Part shown: piece after piece, positions 35,164-44,500 of the stretch
How positions within the stretch are numbered: the stretch's first letter is position 1
Layout of the letters: every line of letters begins with the position of its first letter
Assembly (NCBI RefSeq): GCF_046271865.1
Contig: NZ_CP176580.1
Coordinates: forward strand, 3,286,001-3,350,000
DNA from: Nitrincola salilacus
Lineage (GTDB): Bacteria; Pseudomonadota; Gammaproteobacteria; Pseudomonadales; Balneatricaceae
DNA length: 64,000 bases
Direction: 5' to 3'
Position numbers and translations under genes: made by a program
The notes under the pieces: generated by a model
Databases searched by the model: none
The model's input: the letters and a program-made list of their open reading frames with translations, nothing else
Told to the model about the DNA's origin: nothing

Positions 35164-35576
35164 TTAAATTATTTAAATCACTGATAGCATTGCAGATATT
35201 TTCAATTATCGTTTTATTTATATCATCGAATCTTTATGGTTATGGAAACTATCCAGAAATGGCTTTTTTTTGGATTGGGACTAATTCGTTAATTGATTAT
35301 TATTACATATCAGCACTGTTTCAGATTATATATGCTTTGTACATTGCCGCGTATATTGGTCTTGTTTTTTTTCAAAATTGGGCTAGAGTTCTTTTGATAT
35401 TTGCTGCTGTAATTTGGGGTATTTTGACTTCGATTTCAGGTCTCGCAGTCTTTACTCCGTTTGAAGTTACAACTAGTTTTTACATGAATATAATAGATGG
35501 AATGATAATTTCTTTTTCATTTTTTACTAGTTTAAATTATAAATTTAGCAAGCGTAAAGAAAATCTTGTGACCTGA
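35160..35576 (+). CDS. Candidate immunity protein for the RHS toxin (four membrane helices)
   Basis: A 138-residue hydrophobic protein with about four transmembrane segments (IALQIFSIIVLFISSNL; ISALFQIIYALYIAAYIGLV; VLLIFAAVIWGILT; IIDGMIISFSFFTS). Its ATG overlaps the toxin stop by four bases, and its base composition is as AT-rich as the toxin tip. Both are hallmarks of a toxin-immunity module. A membrane-embedded immunity protein suggests that the toxin acts on the membrane or from the periplasm (inference). No family could be recognised. Confidence 0.75.
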   Translation: MIKLFKSLIALQIFSIIVLFISSNLYGYGNYPEMAFFWIGTNSLIDYYYISALFQIIYALYIAAYIGLVFFQNWARVLLIFAAVIWGILTSISGLAVFTPFEVTTSFYMNIIDGMIISFSFFTSLNYKFSKRKENLVT

Positions 35577-35713
35577 ATCAGTGACGAGTATCGCTTAAGG
35601 AAGGTGTGATCTATTTTGCGACCAATGGCGGTTCGATACATGCAGTACGTTTACCAAACAAATAGAGTTTAGTCAGTACATTTTCGTTCTTTAACCGCTT
35701 ATGCTGCGGATGT

Positions 35714-36460
35714 TTAAACACTGCTTGAAAAGCTGTTCTGCAAGCGCTCAAACAAACTATCAACCGTCACCGCCAGCAGGCCGATCAGAATCGCTCCCTG
35801 CAGCACATAAGCCGTGTTGCCATTGACCAGACCAGAGATCACCGGATCACCCAGGGTGCTGGCACCGATAGTCGAGCCTATTGCCGCGGTTGCAATATTG
35901 ATTGTCACCGAGGTTCTGATACCCGCCAGAATTACATTCATTGCCAGTGGCAGCTCTACCTGCAGCAGCACCTGAACAGATGACATGCCAACTCCTCTGG
36001 CTGCCTCCAGCACAGATGGATCAATCCCTCGCAACCCAGCCAGGGTATTACGCACGATCGGCAGCAGGCCATACAGAATCAGAGCAAACATCGTTGGCAC
36101 AGCACCGAAACCGAATAGAGGTACAGACAGCGCCAATACAGCCACTGGCGGAAAGGTTTGGCCGATGGAGGCCACTTGGCTGACCAGTGGCAGGAAATCC
36201 CTACCCCAAGGACGGGAAACGGCGATGGCTGCACCGACACCGATCACTATCGATACCAGAGCTGCGATGCCGACAATGCTCAGATGATTCAGCAACAGGC
36301 TGAAAAAACTGTCACGACTGTAGATCACCGCGCGAGTATCCGGCTGAATCCAGTGAAACAGCGTTTCCAGCTGGTGTAACCCAAGCGCTGCACTCAGCAG
36401 CAGCGCCAGCCAGAAAAGCGGCATGAAACCCTGATGCATGATTCTGCGAACAAGACTCAC
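35714..36460 (-). CDS. yehW: Osmoprotectant-type ABC permease, YehW-like
   Basis: A 248-residue inner-membrane permease. It has the binding-protein-dependent transport signature around LEAARGVGMSSVQVLLQVELP and about six helices; E. coli YehW has 243. The GTG at 36460 overlaps the ATPase stop (GTGA) and is chosen over a longer frame that reads back through the ATPase end. It is the last gene of a four-gene operon in the order binding protein, large permease, ATPase, small permease, the same as yehZYXW. Confidence 0.9.
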   Translation of the reverse strand: MSLVRRIMHQGFMPLFWLALLLSAALGLHQLETLFHWIQPDTRAVIYSRDSFFSLLLNHLSIVGIAALVSIVIGVGAAIAVSRPWGRDFLPLVSQVASIGQTFPPVAVLALSVPLFGFGAVPTMFALILYGLLPIVRNTLAGLRGIDPSVLEAARGVGMSSVQVLLQVELPLAMNVILAGIRTSVTINIATAAIGSTIGASTLGDPVISGLVNGNTAYVLQGAILIGLLAVTVDSLFERLQNSFSSSV

Positions 36461-37398
36461 GGGGCAGGCTCCAGTAACTGATCCAGATGCAGCACCCCAA
36501 CCTTTATGCCCTGCTGATCCAGAACCGGCAGGCTGCGACAATGGTGTGTCAGCATCAATGACAACGCTACCCTGATACTGTCTGTGGCCTGCAGCGATGG
36601 CCCATCACTATAGTTCATGTCATCTGTAAGCTGCATCAGATCACCCGCTCTTAGCAAGCCCGCCTGTTTCAAGCCTCGCTCCTGACCTCCGAGCAGGCTT
36701 TCCACAAACTCACTCGCAGGATGTCGCAACAGCTGCTGCGGAGTGTCCTGCTGCACGATCTTTCCCTTATCCATCACCACTATACGCGTCGCCAGCTTCA
36801 GCGCTTCATCCATATCATGGGTCACGAATACGATAGTTTTATGGATCTGCGACTGTATCCTTAGCAACTCATTCTGCAGGCTCTCACGTGTGATCGGATC
36901 CAGCGCACCAAAAGGTTCATCCATCAGCAGGATATCCGGGTCTCCTGCCAGCGCCCGTGCAACACCGACCCGTTGCGCCTGACCACCCGACAACTGATTC
37001 GGAAACTTGCCGGCAAACTCCTCATAAGGCAGGTCCAGCAACGCCAGCAGTTCGCGAATACGGGCATCGATCTTCGCCACAGGCCAACCCAACAAACGCG
37101 GCACCACCGAGATATTGCGTGCAACACTCCAGTGCGGAAACAAACCAGTACTCTGAATCGCATAGCCGATGCGTCTTCGCAGTTTCTGCTCATCAATCTG
37201 ATAGATCTCTTCGCCATCGATTCTGATGCGACCATCCGAGTGAGGCAGCAGTCGATTGATCATACGTAGCGTCGTTGACTTGCCACAGCCTGAGGTACCC
37301 ACCAGCACACAGAATTCGCCCGACTCGATGGTCAGCGAAATATCATCCACCGCGGTGGCATCCCCGAAACGCTTACTGACATTGATCAGCTCTATCAC
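36457..37398 (-). CDS. yehX: Osmoprotectant-type ABC ATPase with CBS domain, YehX-like
   Basis: A 313-residue OpuA/ProV-type ATPase. Walker A is GTSGCGKSTT, the signature LSGGQAQRVGVARAL, Walker B ILLMDEPFGALDP, and the switch His lies in FVTHDMDEA. A C-terminal CBS-like segment (SIRVALSLMLTHHCRSLPVLD) matches the regulatory region of glycine-betaine ATPases, which senses ionic strength in relatives. Four-base overlaps on both sides couple it to the two permease genes. Confidence 0.93.
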   Translation of the reverse strand: MIELINVSKRFGDATAVDDISLTIESGEFCVLVGTSGCGKSTTLRMINRLLPHSDGRIRIDGEEIYQIDEQKLRRRIGYAIQSTGLFPHWSVARNISVVPRLLGWPVAKIDARIRELLALLDLPYEEFAGKFPNQLSGGQAQRVGVARALAGDPDILLMDEPFGALDPITRESLQNELLRIQSQIHKTIVFVTHDMDEALKLATRIVVMDKGKIVQQDTPQQLLRHPASEFVESLLGGQERGLKQAGLLRAGDLMQLTDDMNYSDGPSLQATDSIRVALSLMLTHHCRSLPVLDQQGIKVGVLHLDQLLEPAP

Positions 37399-38564
37399 TC
37401 TCTGACTCCTTGCTTGAAACGCGCAGCCACTGCACTGAAAAACGCATCGGCCAGCAGCGCCAGCACAATAATAGGTAGTGCGCCGAGCAAAATCAGATCC
37501 ATTGCTGCCTGCCCCAACCCCTGAAAAATAAAAGTGCCAAAACCACCGGCTCCGATCAGTGCGGCCACTGCCGTTAATCCTATCGCCTGAATGGTAGTGA
37601 TCCGAACCCCCTCAATGATGATCGGCAACGCCAGAGGCAGGCGCACCTGCATAAACACCTGTATGGGGCTCATCCCCATACCGCGCGCAGACTCCAGTAC
37701 ATCGGCACTGACCTCATGCAAAGCGATAAAGGTATTGCGCACCATTGGCAGCAGGCTGTAGGCAATCAGTGCCAACAGTGCCGGTGCCCAGCCGATACCA
37801 CGCACATTGAGTTGTTGTAGCATAGGTGAGTTGGCGGAAAGATAACTGAGCGGCGCGATCAGCAAGCCAAACAGCGCCAGGCTCGGAATGGTCTGGATAA
37901 AGCTGAGTACGCCAAAGCAGCTCTTTCGTGCAACGGGGTAACGATTGAGCAGCAGCGCCAACATAAAACCAGACACCAGACTGAATCCGACCGCCCCACC
38001 AACCATTGCCAGATGGCTGCGCAATGCCTGAGAAAACTGCGGAGATCGTGTCTGATACTCACGCATCAGCGCCAGAGGTTCCAGCCAGGATGCACAAGCC
38101 AGGATGGTCAGCAGCATCAGTAACCAGATTAACAATGACCAACCTGCATGTAGATTTAACCGTTGTTTGATCTCGATCAGCATCAATCCAAGCAGGAACA
38201 ACAGCACCCAGAAACCCGCACCAATACCGGCACGGGCATAGGGCAAGGCCGGATCAACATGTTGTTCGATAAACCAGGCCAGACTCAAAGGCAACTGAAG
38301 CAGCAGAAGAGCTACAATCATCAGTTGATACAACAGAGCCCTGGAAGATGACCGAGCAGGAGTGAAGGCACAGATAACCAGGAGCAGTGTCAGAACGGAC
38401 GCCCAGGGCCAGCCCAACGCCGATAACAGCGACTGCCCGGCCCCGGGCACAATACGATTAGGCTGCACACTGGCGTAATCCAGACCCCAGAGGGATGCCA
38501 GTGCCAGCAATACCAGCACCAATAAAACCCGGTTAACGGGCAAGGTCGATTTCACGTACAGCAA
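37395..38564 (-). CDS. yehY: Osmoprotectant-type ABC permease, YehY-like
   Basis: A 389-residue permease (E. coli YehY has 385). An extended N-terminal region has several membrane helices before the conserved permease core, which carries SADVLESARGMGMSPIQVFM. It pairs with YehW and the ATPase to form the transporter for betaine-like solutes; the E. coli system has low affinity, so the natural substrate is uncertain. It overlaps the ATPase gene by four bases and follows the binding-protein gene by 42. Confidence 0.9.
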   Translation of the reverse strand: MLYVKSTLPVNRVLLVLVLLALASLWGLDYASVQPNRIVPGAGQSLLSALGWPWASVLTLLLVICAFTPARSSSRALLYQLMIVALLLLQLPLSLAWFIEQHVDPALPYARAGIGAGFWVLLFLLGLMLIEIKQRLNLHAGWSLLIWLLMLLTILACASWLEPLALMREYQTRSPQFSQALRSHLAMVGGAVGFSLVSGFMLALLLNRYPVARKSCFGVLSFIQTIPSLALFGLLIAPLSYLSANSPMLQQLNVRGIGWAPALLALIAYSLLPMVRNTFIALHEVSADVLESARGMGMSPIQVFMQVRLPLALPIIIEGVRITTIQAIGLTAVAALIGAGGFGTFIFQGLGQAAMDLILLGALPIIVLALLADAFFSAVAARFKQGVRE

Positions 38565-38606
38565 TCCCGGCAGATTCAGAAGCTCATAGTTTCAGATAAA
38601 CTGAAC

Positions 38607-39530
38607 TCAGAGATTCAGGCTATCCAGAAAGTCACTTGCCACCTGAGCCGCATCAGCCCCCTGCACAGCAACATCACCATTCAGACGCTGCAGGGTTTCA
38701 AGATCCAGCGCCATGAAAATCGGCTTGAGAATATCGCTGATCTGAGGATAAGCCTCCAGCACATCCGCCCTGATAACCGGGGCCGGCTGATAAACTGGTT
38801 GCACCCCACGGGTGTCTTCCAGTACCAACAGATCGAGTGCCTGCAAGCCTCCGTCTGTGCCGTAGGTCATGGCCGCATTCACTCCATTGGTCTGCAGCGC
38901 CGCTGCACGCATGGTTGCGGCGGTGTTACCACCCGACAGAATCAGCAGTTGATCCGATTCAAGGGTAAATCCATAGGCTTCCTGGAAAGCGGGTAATGCA
39001 CTGGCAGACTCGACAAACTCGGCACTGCCTGCAAATTTGAATTCACCACCAGATGCCAGATAGGCAGCCAGATCATCCAGTGTGACAAGACCATGTTCAC
39101 GTGCAAGATCACCGCGCACACTCATTGCCCAGGTGTTGTTGGCATTCGCGGGTTCCAGCCAGACCAACTGATTGGCCTCGAAATCCAGCTCTTTCACCAG
39201 GTCGTACCCTTCCTGCGCATTTTTCCACACCGGGCTATCGGCTCGGTCAAAGAAGAAGGCACCATTACCGGTATACTCAGGGTAGATACTGATTTCACCG
39301 GCAATCAGGGCACCACGGACAATACTGGTACCACCCAACTGAATTCTATCCTCAACCGGAATATCTGCCCGCTCCAGCGCCTGATAGATGATCTGCCCGA
39401 GAACGGCGCCCTCGGTATCAATTTTCGAAGAAACGACAACCTGCTCCTGCGCATGAACAGTACCGAAGGCAAACAGTGCCAACAGCAATACCAACATGAT
39501 TTTGCGCACTTTTGTATCCAGACTCTGCAT
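38607..39530 (-). CDS. osmF: Glycine-betaine/choline-type periplasmic binding protein, OsmF-like
   Basis: A 307-residue OpuBC/YehZ-type binding protein. A signal peptide (IMLVLLLALFAFGTVHA) is followed by the family segment QLGGTSIVRGALIAGEISIY and PEYTGNGAFFF. ATG 39530 is preferred; a GTG four codons upstream is also in frame and neither has an ideal ribosome site. It is the first gene of the yehZYXW-like operon. About 250 bases separate it from the divergent modA. Confidence 0.9.
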   Translation of the reverse strand: MQSLDTKVRKIMLVLLLALFAFGTVHAQEQVVVSSKIDTEGAVLGQIIYQALERADIPVEDRIQLGGTSIVRGALIAGEISIYPEYTGNGAFFFDRADSPVWKNAQEGYDLVKELDFEANQLVWLEPANANNTWAMSVRGDLAREHGLVTLDDLAAYLASGGEFKFAGSAEFVESASALPAFQEAYGFTLESDQLLILSGGNTAATMRAAALQTNGVNAAMTYGTDGGLQALDLLVLEDTRGVQPVYQPAPVIRADVLEAYPQISDILKPIFMALDLETLQRLNGDVAVQGADAAQVASDFLDSLNL

Positions 39531-39653
39531 CCTTAAATCCACCCTGATCTCAATTCATGTTTTGAAAGCATAGAAGATGCTCTTGAATAATGACACCCTA
39601 ATAAGCCTCGATGCCTGCTCAGGGCACTCTCCAGGCAAGATTAAAACAAGCCC

Positions 39654-39688
39654 CAACTACCAACTACCAGCTACCAGCTACCAACTAA
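39654..39688 (+). repeat. Heptamer tandem array upstream of modABC, 5 units
   Basis: CAACTAC, CAACTAC, CAGCTAC, CAGCTAC and an imperfect CAACTAA follow one another. The array lies about 105 bases before modA and on the promoter side of both modA and the divergent transporter operon. Confidence 0.75.
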
Positions 39689-39791
39689 GTAGTACTCATT
39701 AATATTTTATTGACTTTATAGTCAGGTATTGCGTGTTGCGTTATAGTCCTCAGATGCATAGATTCACACTACCTGCCCAGGAATTTACGTG

Positions 39792-40607
39792 ATGAGCACA
39801 TACAAAAAAATTAAGCGCTCTATCCTGAAAAACTCTCTTCTGAAAAGGGCGTGCGCATCTCTGCTCCTTATCCTGACAGCTCTGACACTGTCATTTACCT
39901 CTGTTGCAGAATCAGTGTCGCCTGCTCGGGTGGCTGCCGCTGCCGATCTGCAACTGGCCCTGAAGGAGGTTCAGGAACTGTTTCATCAACAGTCGGAACA
40001 CAGAGTACAGGTAACCTATGGCTCTTCAGGTGTTTTCACCTCTCAACTGCGCCAACGAGCACCTTTTGAGCTTTTTTTCTCTGCCCAGGCCAATTACATT
40101 GAGATGCTCTACGACGAGGGGCTGACTCTGGATCAGGGCACTGACTATGCGCGGGGTCGTATCGCTTTTTTCAGTCGGGATCCGCTTGATGCAACTGATG
40201 CTGAATCGGCTTTAAGGGCCTGGCTGGATAACACAGACAAGAGCAGTCGGCTCTCCATTGCCAACCCCAGCCATGCTCCTTATGGTGTTGCTGCCATGAG
40301 CTGGTTGCAGACACTATCACTTGAAGAACCTTTGCGTGGAAGAGTGGTATTGGGTGAAAATGCCGCTCAGGCAGTGCAGTTTGCTCTGTCAGGTGCTGCT
40401 CGCACAGGAATAGTCGCCTGGCCTCTGCTTAAGAGTCGTGACCTGCCGGGACAGGCATGGTTGATCCCGGAAACAGAGCATACACTCCTGCGCCAGCGTA
40501 TGGTGTTGATGAATAATGCCGGCCCTGCCGCCAAGGCTTTTTATCAGTTTATCCAGGAGCAACCCGCACTGGATATCCTGTCAACTCACGGATTCGGATC
40601 CCCCTGA
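39792..40607 (+). CDS. modA: Molybdate-binding protein ModA
   Basis: A 271-residue periplasmic molybdate-binding protein. The signal peptide includes ASLLLILTALTLSFTSVA; the mature part opens with RVAAAADLQLAL, the family's oxyanion-binding start. VTYGSSGVFTSQL provides the second anion-contact serine loop. A GTG directly before the ATG is an alternative start; AGGA lies nine bases before the ATG. It is the first gene of modABC; modB follows without a gap. Confidence 0.93.
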   Translation: MSTYKKIKRSILKNSLLKRACASLLLILTALTLSFTSVAESVSPARVAAAADLQLALKEVQELFHQQSEHRVQVTYGSSGVFTSQLRQRAPFELFFSAQANYIEMLYDEGLTLDQGTDYARGRIAFFSRDPLDATDAESALRAWLDNTDKSSRLSIANPSHAPYGVAAMSWLQTLSLEEPLRGRVVLGENAAQAVQFALSGAARTGIVAWPLLKSRDLPGQAWLIPETEHTLLRQRMVLMNNAGPAAKAFYQFIQEQPALDILSTHGFGSP

Positions 40608-41276
40608 ATGGAATGGAAAGCGCTTGAAATCTCGCTGAAGCTGGCATTCTGGACCAGTGTACTACTGCTGCCACTGGGTATTTTCATGGGCCGTGCACTG
40701 GCCTGGAAACAGATACCGGCGCGCCCTTTCATTCAAAGCCTGATCTTTCTGCCGCTTGTATTACCGCCGACAGTGCTGGGGTATTACTTTTTGCTCAGCA
40801 TTTCACCCGATGCCCCACTGGGTAGCCTCTGGCACTGGTTGTTCAATCGCTCTCTGGCATTCAGTTTTGAGGGACTGCTGCTGGCGTCTCTGATTGCCAA
40901 TCTGCCTTTTGCGATTCAGCCAGTCCAGCATGCCTTTTCCAATATCGACTCCGAGATACGGGATGCCGCACGCGTGTGTGGTCTGAATGCCTGGCAGTCT
41001 TTGTGGAAAGTGGAACTGCCCCTCGTATGGCCCGGTTTGCTCGGTGCGTTTCTGCTCACCTTCACGCACACACTGGGAGAGTTCGGTGTGGTACTGATGG
41101 TTGGGGGTAACCTGGAAGGAGAGACACGAACGCTGTCGATTGCCATCTATGATCAGGTTCAGGCATTCAATATGGATGCTGCCGGTAACATGGCACTTCT
41201 GCTGCTGGGAATCGCTTTCTTCAGCCTGCTGCTGTTGCAGTGGAAAAGCTTCCAGACTGATCACAAGCATCCCTGA
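40608..41276 (+). CDS. modB: Molybdate ABC permease ModB
   Basis: A 222-residue inner-membrane permease with about five to six helices. It has the coupling-helix motif IRDAARVCGLNAWQSLWKVE and FLLTFTHTLGEFGVVLMVGG, both diagnostic of ModB. Its ATG directly follows the modA stop. It forms the channel used by ModA and ModC. Confidence 0.95.
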   Translation: MEWKALEISLKLAFWTSVLLLPLGIFMGRALAWKQIPARPFIQSLIFLPLVLPPTVLGYYFLLSISPDAPLGSLWHWLFNRSLAFSFEGLLLASLIANLPFAIQPVQHAFSNIDSEIRDAARVCGLNAWQSLWKVELPLVWPGLLGAFLLTFTHTLGEFGVVLMVGGNLEGETRTLSIAIYDQVQAFNMDAAGNMALLLLGIAFFSLLLLQWKSFQTDHKHP

Positions 41277-41322
41277 ACCACAGACATCCATGAATCACAA
41301 ACAACCTGACACCGGATAGATC

Positions 41323-42441
41323 ATGACAGAGATACAGACAAAAGCAGGACTTCGCATCAGGTTGCGCGGCACAGGCGAGATCCCGCTGGATGTAGATCTG
41401 CAATGTCATCCCGGTGAACTGGTTGCCTTGGTCGGTCCGTCCGGGAGCGGAAAAACAACACTGCTCAGGGCTCTGGCTGGCCTCTATCAGCAGGTAGATG
41501 GCAGTATTCTGAACAATGGTGAGTGCTGGTTTGACTCTTCACAGGGTATTTCACTTAAACCGGAAACACGCCATGTCGGGATGGTATTCCAGAGCTATGC
41601 GCTCTTTCCGCATCTGAGCGCACGCGAAAACCTGCTGCTGGCGTTGCGCCGAATTCCGGCTGCCAACCGTGCGCCGGTGGCCGATCAATGGCTGCAACGC
41701 GTCAACCTGAGCGGTCTGGAGAATAGACGCCCCCGTCAACTCTCGGGTGGCCAGCGACAGCGTGTAGCGCTGGCTCGGGCACTCGCGCCCTGTCCACGCC
41801 TTCTACTGCTGGACGAACCCTTTTCTGCGGTGGATCAGGTGACGCGGATCAAGCTCAGACGTGAGTTGGTAGTTCTACGCCAATCAATTGATATTCCGAC
41901 GCTGCTGGTCACTCATGACCTGGATGAAGCGCTGCAATTGGCTGACCGGATCTGTGTTTTGCATCATGGCAAACAACTGCAGGTCGCTACCCCGGATGAG
42001 CTGATGTCTCACCCGGCAACTCCCGTAGTGGCACGACTACTTGGCATGCAGAATATCTTCAGCGCCAGAGTCATCAGTCGTGATGATGATTTATTGACGC
42101 TCGACTGGTCGGGTATTTCATTGAAGGTTCAATCAAAAGAGCCCTTCAATCCTGGTGACACTTTAAGCTGGATGGCACCGCCCCAGAGTATTCTGTTGCA
42201 GCGCCCGGATCGTCCGGTACCCGGCGACAGCGAGAATCCGGTTGCCGGTACCATCAGCGAACTGGTCAGACTTGGGCCTCATGCAAGTCTTCGCATCACG
42301 CCACAGCATGCGCCGGAGTTGCCGATCAGTTTTTATGTCCCGCATCACTATGTCGAGCGACAGAACCTGAGTGTCGATATGCCTGTCACGCTCAGTCTGA
42401 AAGCAAAGGCTATGCATATCTTTCACTCTGCTATACTCTAA
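41323..42441 (+). CDS. modC: Molybdate ABC ATPase ModC
   Basis: A 372-residue ATPase. Walker A is GPSGSGKTTLL, the signature LSGGQRQRVALARAL, Walker B LLLLDEPFSAVD, with TLLVTHDLDEA after it. A C-terminal TOBE/molbindin-like region (about 290-372) can bind molybdate in relatives. The length is normal for ModC. It ends the modABC operon, which supplies molybdate for molybdenum-cofactor enzymes. Confidence 0.94.
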   Translation: MTEIQTKAGLRIRLRGTGEIPLDVDLQCHPGELVALVGPSGSGKTTLLRALAGLYQQVDGSILNNGECWFDSSQGISLKPETRHVGMVFQSYALFPHLSARENLLLALRRIPAANRAPVADQWLQRVNLSGLENRRPRQLSGGQRQRVALARALAPCPRLLLLDEPFSAVDQVTRIKLRRELVVLRQSIDIPTLLVTHDLDEALQLADRICVLHHGKQLQVATPDELMSHPATPVVARLLGMQNIFSARVISRDDDLLTLDWSGISLKVQSKEPFNPGDTLSWMAPPQSILLQRPDRPVPGDSENPVAGTISELVRLGPHASLRITPQHAPELPISFYVPHHYVERQNLSVDMPVTLSLKAKAMHIFHSAIL

Positions 42442-42552
42442 CTGATCCTCCGGGAACGCATCGAAGCAATCTCTCATGGTTGTGACATGTGACTTGGGGC
42501 CGACAAGGCTGGAGGGATTCTGATTGTTTCACCAGATGATAGGGATATTACC

Positions 42553-42966
42553 ATGGATGCCTGGCACTTCTGGCTCATAGCAGCCGTCATTTTGATGATC
42601 GTAGAACTTCTCGGAACCGGCTTTTATGCTATGGCCATAGGCCTTGCCGCTTTATTCGGCATGCTGGCAGCTCTTATTGGCCTGCCTGTCTCCGCGCAAC
42701 TGTTTGTCTTTGCCGGAGCAGCTGTCGTGCTGGCACCGCTGCTGAAATTTCTTTTCTCAAAAATATCTCCGTCTCAACGCCGCAGTGCGCTGGCGGGTGA
42801 AGAGCGCGCCCTGTCGGGAAAGCTCTTTCTGAACTCACAGGGCAGCCTGCGCGTCAGTGTTGAAGGTGACAGCTACCCTGTCAAAAGCTTGTCTGCGCGT
42901 GAGCTTCATGTCGGGGACAAGGTTCAGATCATCCGCTTCGACGGTATCACCGCACTGATCGACTGA
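42553..42966 (+). CDS. NfeD-like membrane protein
   Basis: A 137-residue protein with two to three N-terminal membrane helices and a C-terminal OB-fold domain (LRVSVEGDSYPVKSLS...LHVGDKVQIIRFDG), the pattern of short NfeD proteins. It directly precedes an SPFH gene, the standard partner arrangement (YbbJ-QmcA in E. coli). The pair is thought to organise membrane microdomains; the biochemical role is unsettled. Confidence 0.88.
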   Translation: MDAWHFWLIAAVILMIVELLGTGFYAMAIGLAALFGMLAALIGLPVSAQLFVFAGAAVVLAPLLKFLFSKISPSQRRSALAGEERALSGKLFLNSQGSLRVSVEGDSYPVKSLSARELHVGDKVQIIRFDGITALID

Positions 42967-43008
42967 GAGCGTACCTACCATCAACATCTCATATTTAAGG
43001 ATATCACC

Positions 43009-43959
43009 ATGGAAATCATGATAGCCATTGCGGTTATTTTCACCATTATGGTGCTGATACTGGTCATCAAAGGGCTGAAGATCATTCAGCAGTCCGAAGC
43101 CATTGTCATTGAGCGCCTCGGCAGTTACCACAAGACACTCTCCCCCGGTATTAACTGGATCATTCCCTTTGTAGATCTTCCACGCTCAATCAAGATGCGT
43201 GGATACCAGATTATTAATAACGAATCGGTTGCCATCGTCAGCGAAGTCACACGTATCGACCGTCGTGAAACAGTTCTCGACTTTCCGGGCCAGTCAGTGG
43301 TCACGGCAGATAATGTCAGTGTCTCAGTCAATGGAGCACTCTATTTCCAGGTGATCGATCCGGAAAGAGCCGTGTATCAGGCAGAAAACCTGGTACAGGC
43401 GATTGAGATACTGGCGAAGACCTCTCTGCGTTCCGAAATGGGTAAGATGGAGCTGGATAAACTCTTTGAGTCACGTCAGGAGATCAACGATAAGCTGCAG
43501 ATCGTCATGGATGAGGCAGGCAACAAATGGGGTGTGAAGGTTACCCGTGTCGAGATCCAGGACATTACCATTCCCCGCGAAGTGGAGGATGCAATGCGTA
43601 AGCAGATGGCTGCTGAGCGTGAGCGTCGTGCACTGGTACTGCAGGCCAATGGTGAGCGTGAAGCTGCCATCGCCAGAGCGCAGGGTGAGAAGGAATCAAA
43701 CGTACTGGTTGCCGAAGGTGAAAAACTGGCTGCCATATTGCGTGCTGAAGGTGAACGCCAGGCTATTGACCAGATCCTGGCTGCAGGTGGCGGACAGTTT
43801 GATCCAAAGCTGGTTATCGGTTATCTACTGGGTCTTGAGTACCTTAAAACCCTGCCTGAGATCGCCAAAGATGGCGATCGCGTCTTCCTGCCGTATGAGT
43901 CATCCAGCGTATTGGGTGCCGTCGGCAGCCTGAAGGAGCTGTTGGATCAGAGCCGATAG
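43009..43959 (+). CDS. qmcA: SPFH/stomatin-family protein, QmcA-like
   Basis: A 316-residue membrane-anchored stomatin/prohibitin-like protein. One N-terminal helix is followed by the SPFH core (EAIVIERLGSYHKTLSPGIN, GQSVVTADNVSVSVNGALYF, EIQDITIPREVEDAM). An Ala/Glu-rich coiled coil (MAAERERRALVLQANGEREA) ends the protein, close to the size of E. coli QmcA (305). It sits 42 bases after the NfeD-like gene in an operon. Oligomers of this family form cages in the inner membrane. Confidence 0.93.
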   Translation: MEIMIAIAVIFTIMVLILVIKGLKIIQQSEAIVIERLGSYHKTLSPGINWIIPFVDLPRSIKMRGYQIINNESVAIVSEVTRIDRRETVLDFPGQSVVTADNVSVSVNGALYFQVIDPERAVYQAENLVQAIEILAKTSLRSEMGKMELDKLFESRQEINDKLQIVMDEAGNKWGVKVTRVEIQDITIPREVEDAMRKQMAAERERRALVLQANGEREAAIARAQGEKESNVLVAEGEKLAAILRAEGERQAIDQILAAGGGQFDPKLVIGYLLGLEYLKTLPEIAKDGDRVFLPYESSSVLGAVGSLKELLDQSR

Positions 43960-43992
43960 GCCCGCCATCTACTCCAGCTCTCAGCCGTAATC

Positions 43993-44031
43993 GGCCTTGA
44001 TAGTCTATAACCAAATCTGACTATCAAGGCC
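43993..44031. terminator. 13-base-pair hairpin between convergent genes
   Basis: GGCCTTGATAGTC (43993-44005) and GACTATCAAGGCC (44019-44031) pair perfectly around a 13-base loop. It lies between the SPFH gene and the oppositely transcribed hemerythrin gene, so it may end both transcripts. No long T tract follows on either strand. Confidence 0.55.
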
Positions 44032-44050
44032 TGATTGGTTTAATGATCAG

Positions 44051-44500
44051 TCAGGAGGCTTCTTGCTGCATCTGATGTATGTTGATGAAACGAGCTGTCA
44101 GCATATCCATCGTCAGTACATGATGTTTCAACCAATCGTAATAATCGATCATCAGACCACGCTCCAGCACGTCCAGATTTTCGTATTTACGCCAGGTTTC
44201 AACGATCGCCTCCAGCCTGACCAAGGCTTCAGTATGCTCCTGTGCATGCACTTCGTAGGACGGAAAGTCGATCTCCTGCATCATCAACTCTTCCTCTGCA
44301 AAGTGAATCTGAGCATGTTCGAGCAAAGTGATAAGTAATTTTTCGAGCTCCTGCTCGTACTCTGAGCCTTTGCGAATTGCATGAATATAAGCACTTATCT
44401 TTTCAAAAAGCGCCATCTCTTCTTCGTGAGTAGTTTGCATACCCACGTGATCAACGGCCTCAAGATGAATTGACATTAACTGGTTCCCCGCGTTATTCAT
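44051..44500 (-). CDS. Bacteriohemerythrin
   Basis: A 149-residue four-helix protein with the di-iron ligand pattern of hemerythrins: His in TTHEEE, HFAEEE (HxxxE), HAQEHTE (HxxxH) and KHHVLTMD (HxxxxD). Such proteins bind O2 and may store it, deliver it or protect against it. It is a single-domain form with no signalling domain fused. It stands alone and converges on the SPFH gene. Confidence 0.9.
   Translation of the reverse strand: MNNAGNQLMSIHLEAVDHVGMQTTHEEEMALFEKISAYIHAIRKGSEYEQELEKLLITLLEHAQIHFAEEELMMQEIDFPSYEVHAQEHTEALVRLEAIVETWRKYENLDVLERGLMIDYYDWLKHHVLTMDMLTARFINIHQMQQEAS

Noticed and set aside
39654..39688. CRISPR-like repeats
   Set aside because: The units are seven bases and contiguous with no spacers, so this is a simple tandem repeat; no cas gene is present in the window.
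39711..39760. ModE-type operator before modA
   Set aside because: A CGTTATAGT half-site and a TGACT/AGTCA dyad are present, but no matching second half-site at the right spacing was found; also the TTGACT and TATAGT boxes are 26 bases apart, too far for one promoter.
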